Source: an uncultured Lachnospiraceae bacterium
GTDB lineage: Bacteria > Bacillota > Clostridia > Lachnospirales > Lachnospiraceae
Assembly: GCA_948794795.1 (NCBI GenBank)
Contig: CAQGLR010000029.1
Location: 1-13,599 of the forward strand
Length of the DNA stretch: 13,599 nucleotides
Reading direction: 5' to 3'
Position numbers and translations under genes: made by a program. Below are positions 13,367-13,599 of this stretch, piece by piece (position 1 is the first letter of the stretch; the number at the start of each line of letters is the position of its first letter). The notes below the pieces were generated by a model. That model saw only the letters and a program-made list of their open reading frames with translations, was not told the DNA's origin and ran no database searches.

Positions 13367-13599
13367 GTTTCTTCAATTCCTTTCTATAATTTGTATAACA
13401 AAACTTACCCTGGCCTATTTTAAAATTTTCTACTATTTCTTGTTTATATATTTCCCAGGCAAACTTTCTTCTAAATAAATTGCCAAAGAATAACATCATA
13501 TATTTAACTGGTTAAACTACATACTGTATACCTCAATTTGAATAATATATCCTCAATTTACATAAATGTATACTATTTAACTGCCTTAACTACATTATA
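13367..13599. repeat. guaA upstream region with repeated blocks
   Basis: A 22-bp block at 13501-13522 recurs at 13574-13595 (19 of 22 identical, offset 73 bp; shared TATTTAACTG and AACTACAT). Between them CCTCAATTT occurs at 13531-13539 and 13551-13559, and TATAC-type motifs flank both. The array reaches the window end and may continue. I found no purine riboswitch core and no clear promoter pair here, so the role of the repeats (operator, origin-like or duplication) is open. Confidence 0.45.

Noticed and set aside
13367..13599. Purine (guanine) riboswitch or other leader upstream of guaA
   Set aside because: Looked for the conserved purine aptamer core on the minus strand and found neither its joining segments nor the P1 pairing.
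1..13599. tRNA or rRNA genes
   Set aside because: No cloverleaf-type arrangement with a conserved T-arm sequence or rRNA-like segment was recognised on either strand.

Overview
The window is AT-rich DNA from a low-GC Firmicute, most likely a gut-type clostridium of the Lachnospiraceae. That reading rests on codon use, AGGAGG ribosome binding sites, the guaA sequence and the style of the mobile genes. Apart from guaA and short flanks at the two ends, nearly everything looks like one integrated element of about 11.6 kb. It lies just beyond the guaA terminator and is best described as an integrative mobilizable element (IME). It encodes an integrase, excisionase, relaxase and replication proteins, but I see no type IV secretion genes or coupling ATPase, so it would need a helper to transfer.

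Layout. 1 to about 190: probable chromosomal flank. About 190 to 650: left element end, with a minus-strand terminator and a doubled TGTACCCA repeat. 653 to 2898: a minus-strand cargo block holding a 151/146-residue unknown protein, a complete DUF1016/YhcG PD-(D/E)XK nuclease, a 136-residue unknown protein and a remnant of an EcoRI-type adenine methyltransferase. 2899 to 3475: no gene, but a terminator and a large imperfect palindrome. 3476 to 4042: an unknown gene. 4227 to 4886: a tandemly duplicated pair of small XRE regulators on the plus strand, each preceded by two copies of the same 12-mer. 5070 to 6305: a MobV/Pre relaxase. 6306 to 6645: two non-coding sites, a cluster of inverted repeats that is a good oriT candidate and a TGTAAAC iteron cluster that is a good replication-origin candidate. 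6646 to 10287: a minus-strand operon read xis, int, mobC-like, CHC2 primase-like, VapE helicase. 10288 to 10486: the control region between xis and the divergent XRE regulator. 10487 to 11639: the regulator and a 175-residue unknown gene. 11640 to about 11780: right element end with matching TGTACCCA repeats. 11825 to 13366: guaA, complete, then its upstream region to the window end.

How it may work. The XRE regulator at 10487 probably represses a near-consensus promoter for xis (TTGACA, 17 bp, TAATAT) through ATC-N4-GAT dyads, one of which lies inside the promoter spacer. Release would express, from one transcript, excisionase, integrase, a relaxosome-type protein and a primase/helicase pair. 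That would couple excision with replication of the excised circle at the candidate origin beside VapE, and with mobilization by the relaxase gene next to it. The xis/int (4 bp), int/mobC (11 bp) and primase/VapE (113 bp) overlaps suggest translational coupling.

The cargo is less certain. The YhcG nuclease beside a broken methyltransferase and uncharacterised small genes suggests a present or former anti-phage or restriction-type locus; this is inference from gene content. The least explained features are the 3211-3337 palindrome, the unknown genes at 653, 2224, 3476 and 11112, and the paired 12-mers of the duplicated regulators.
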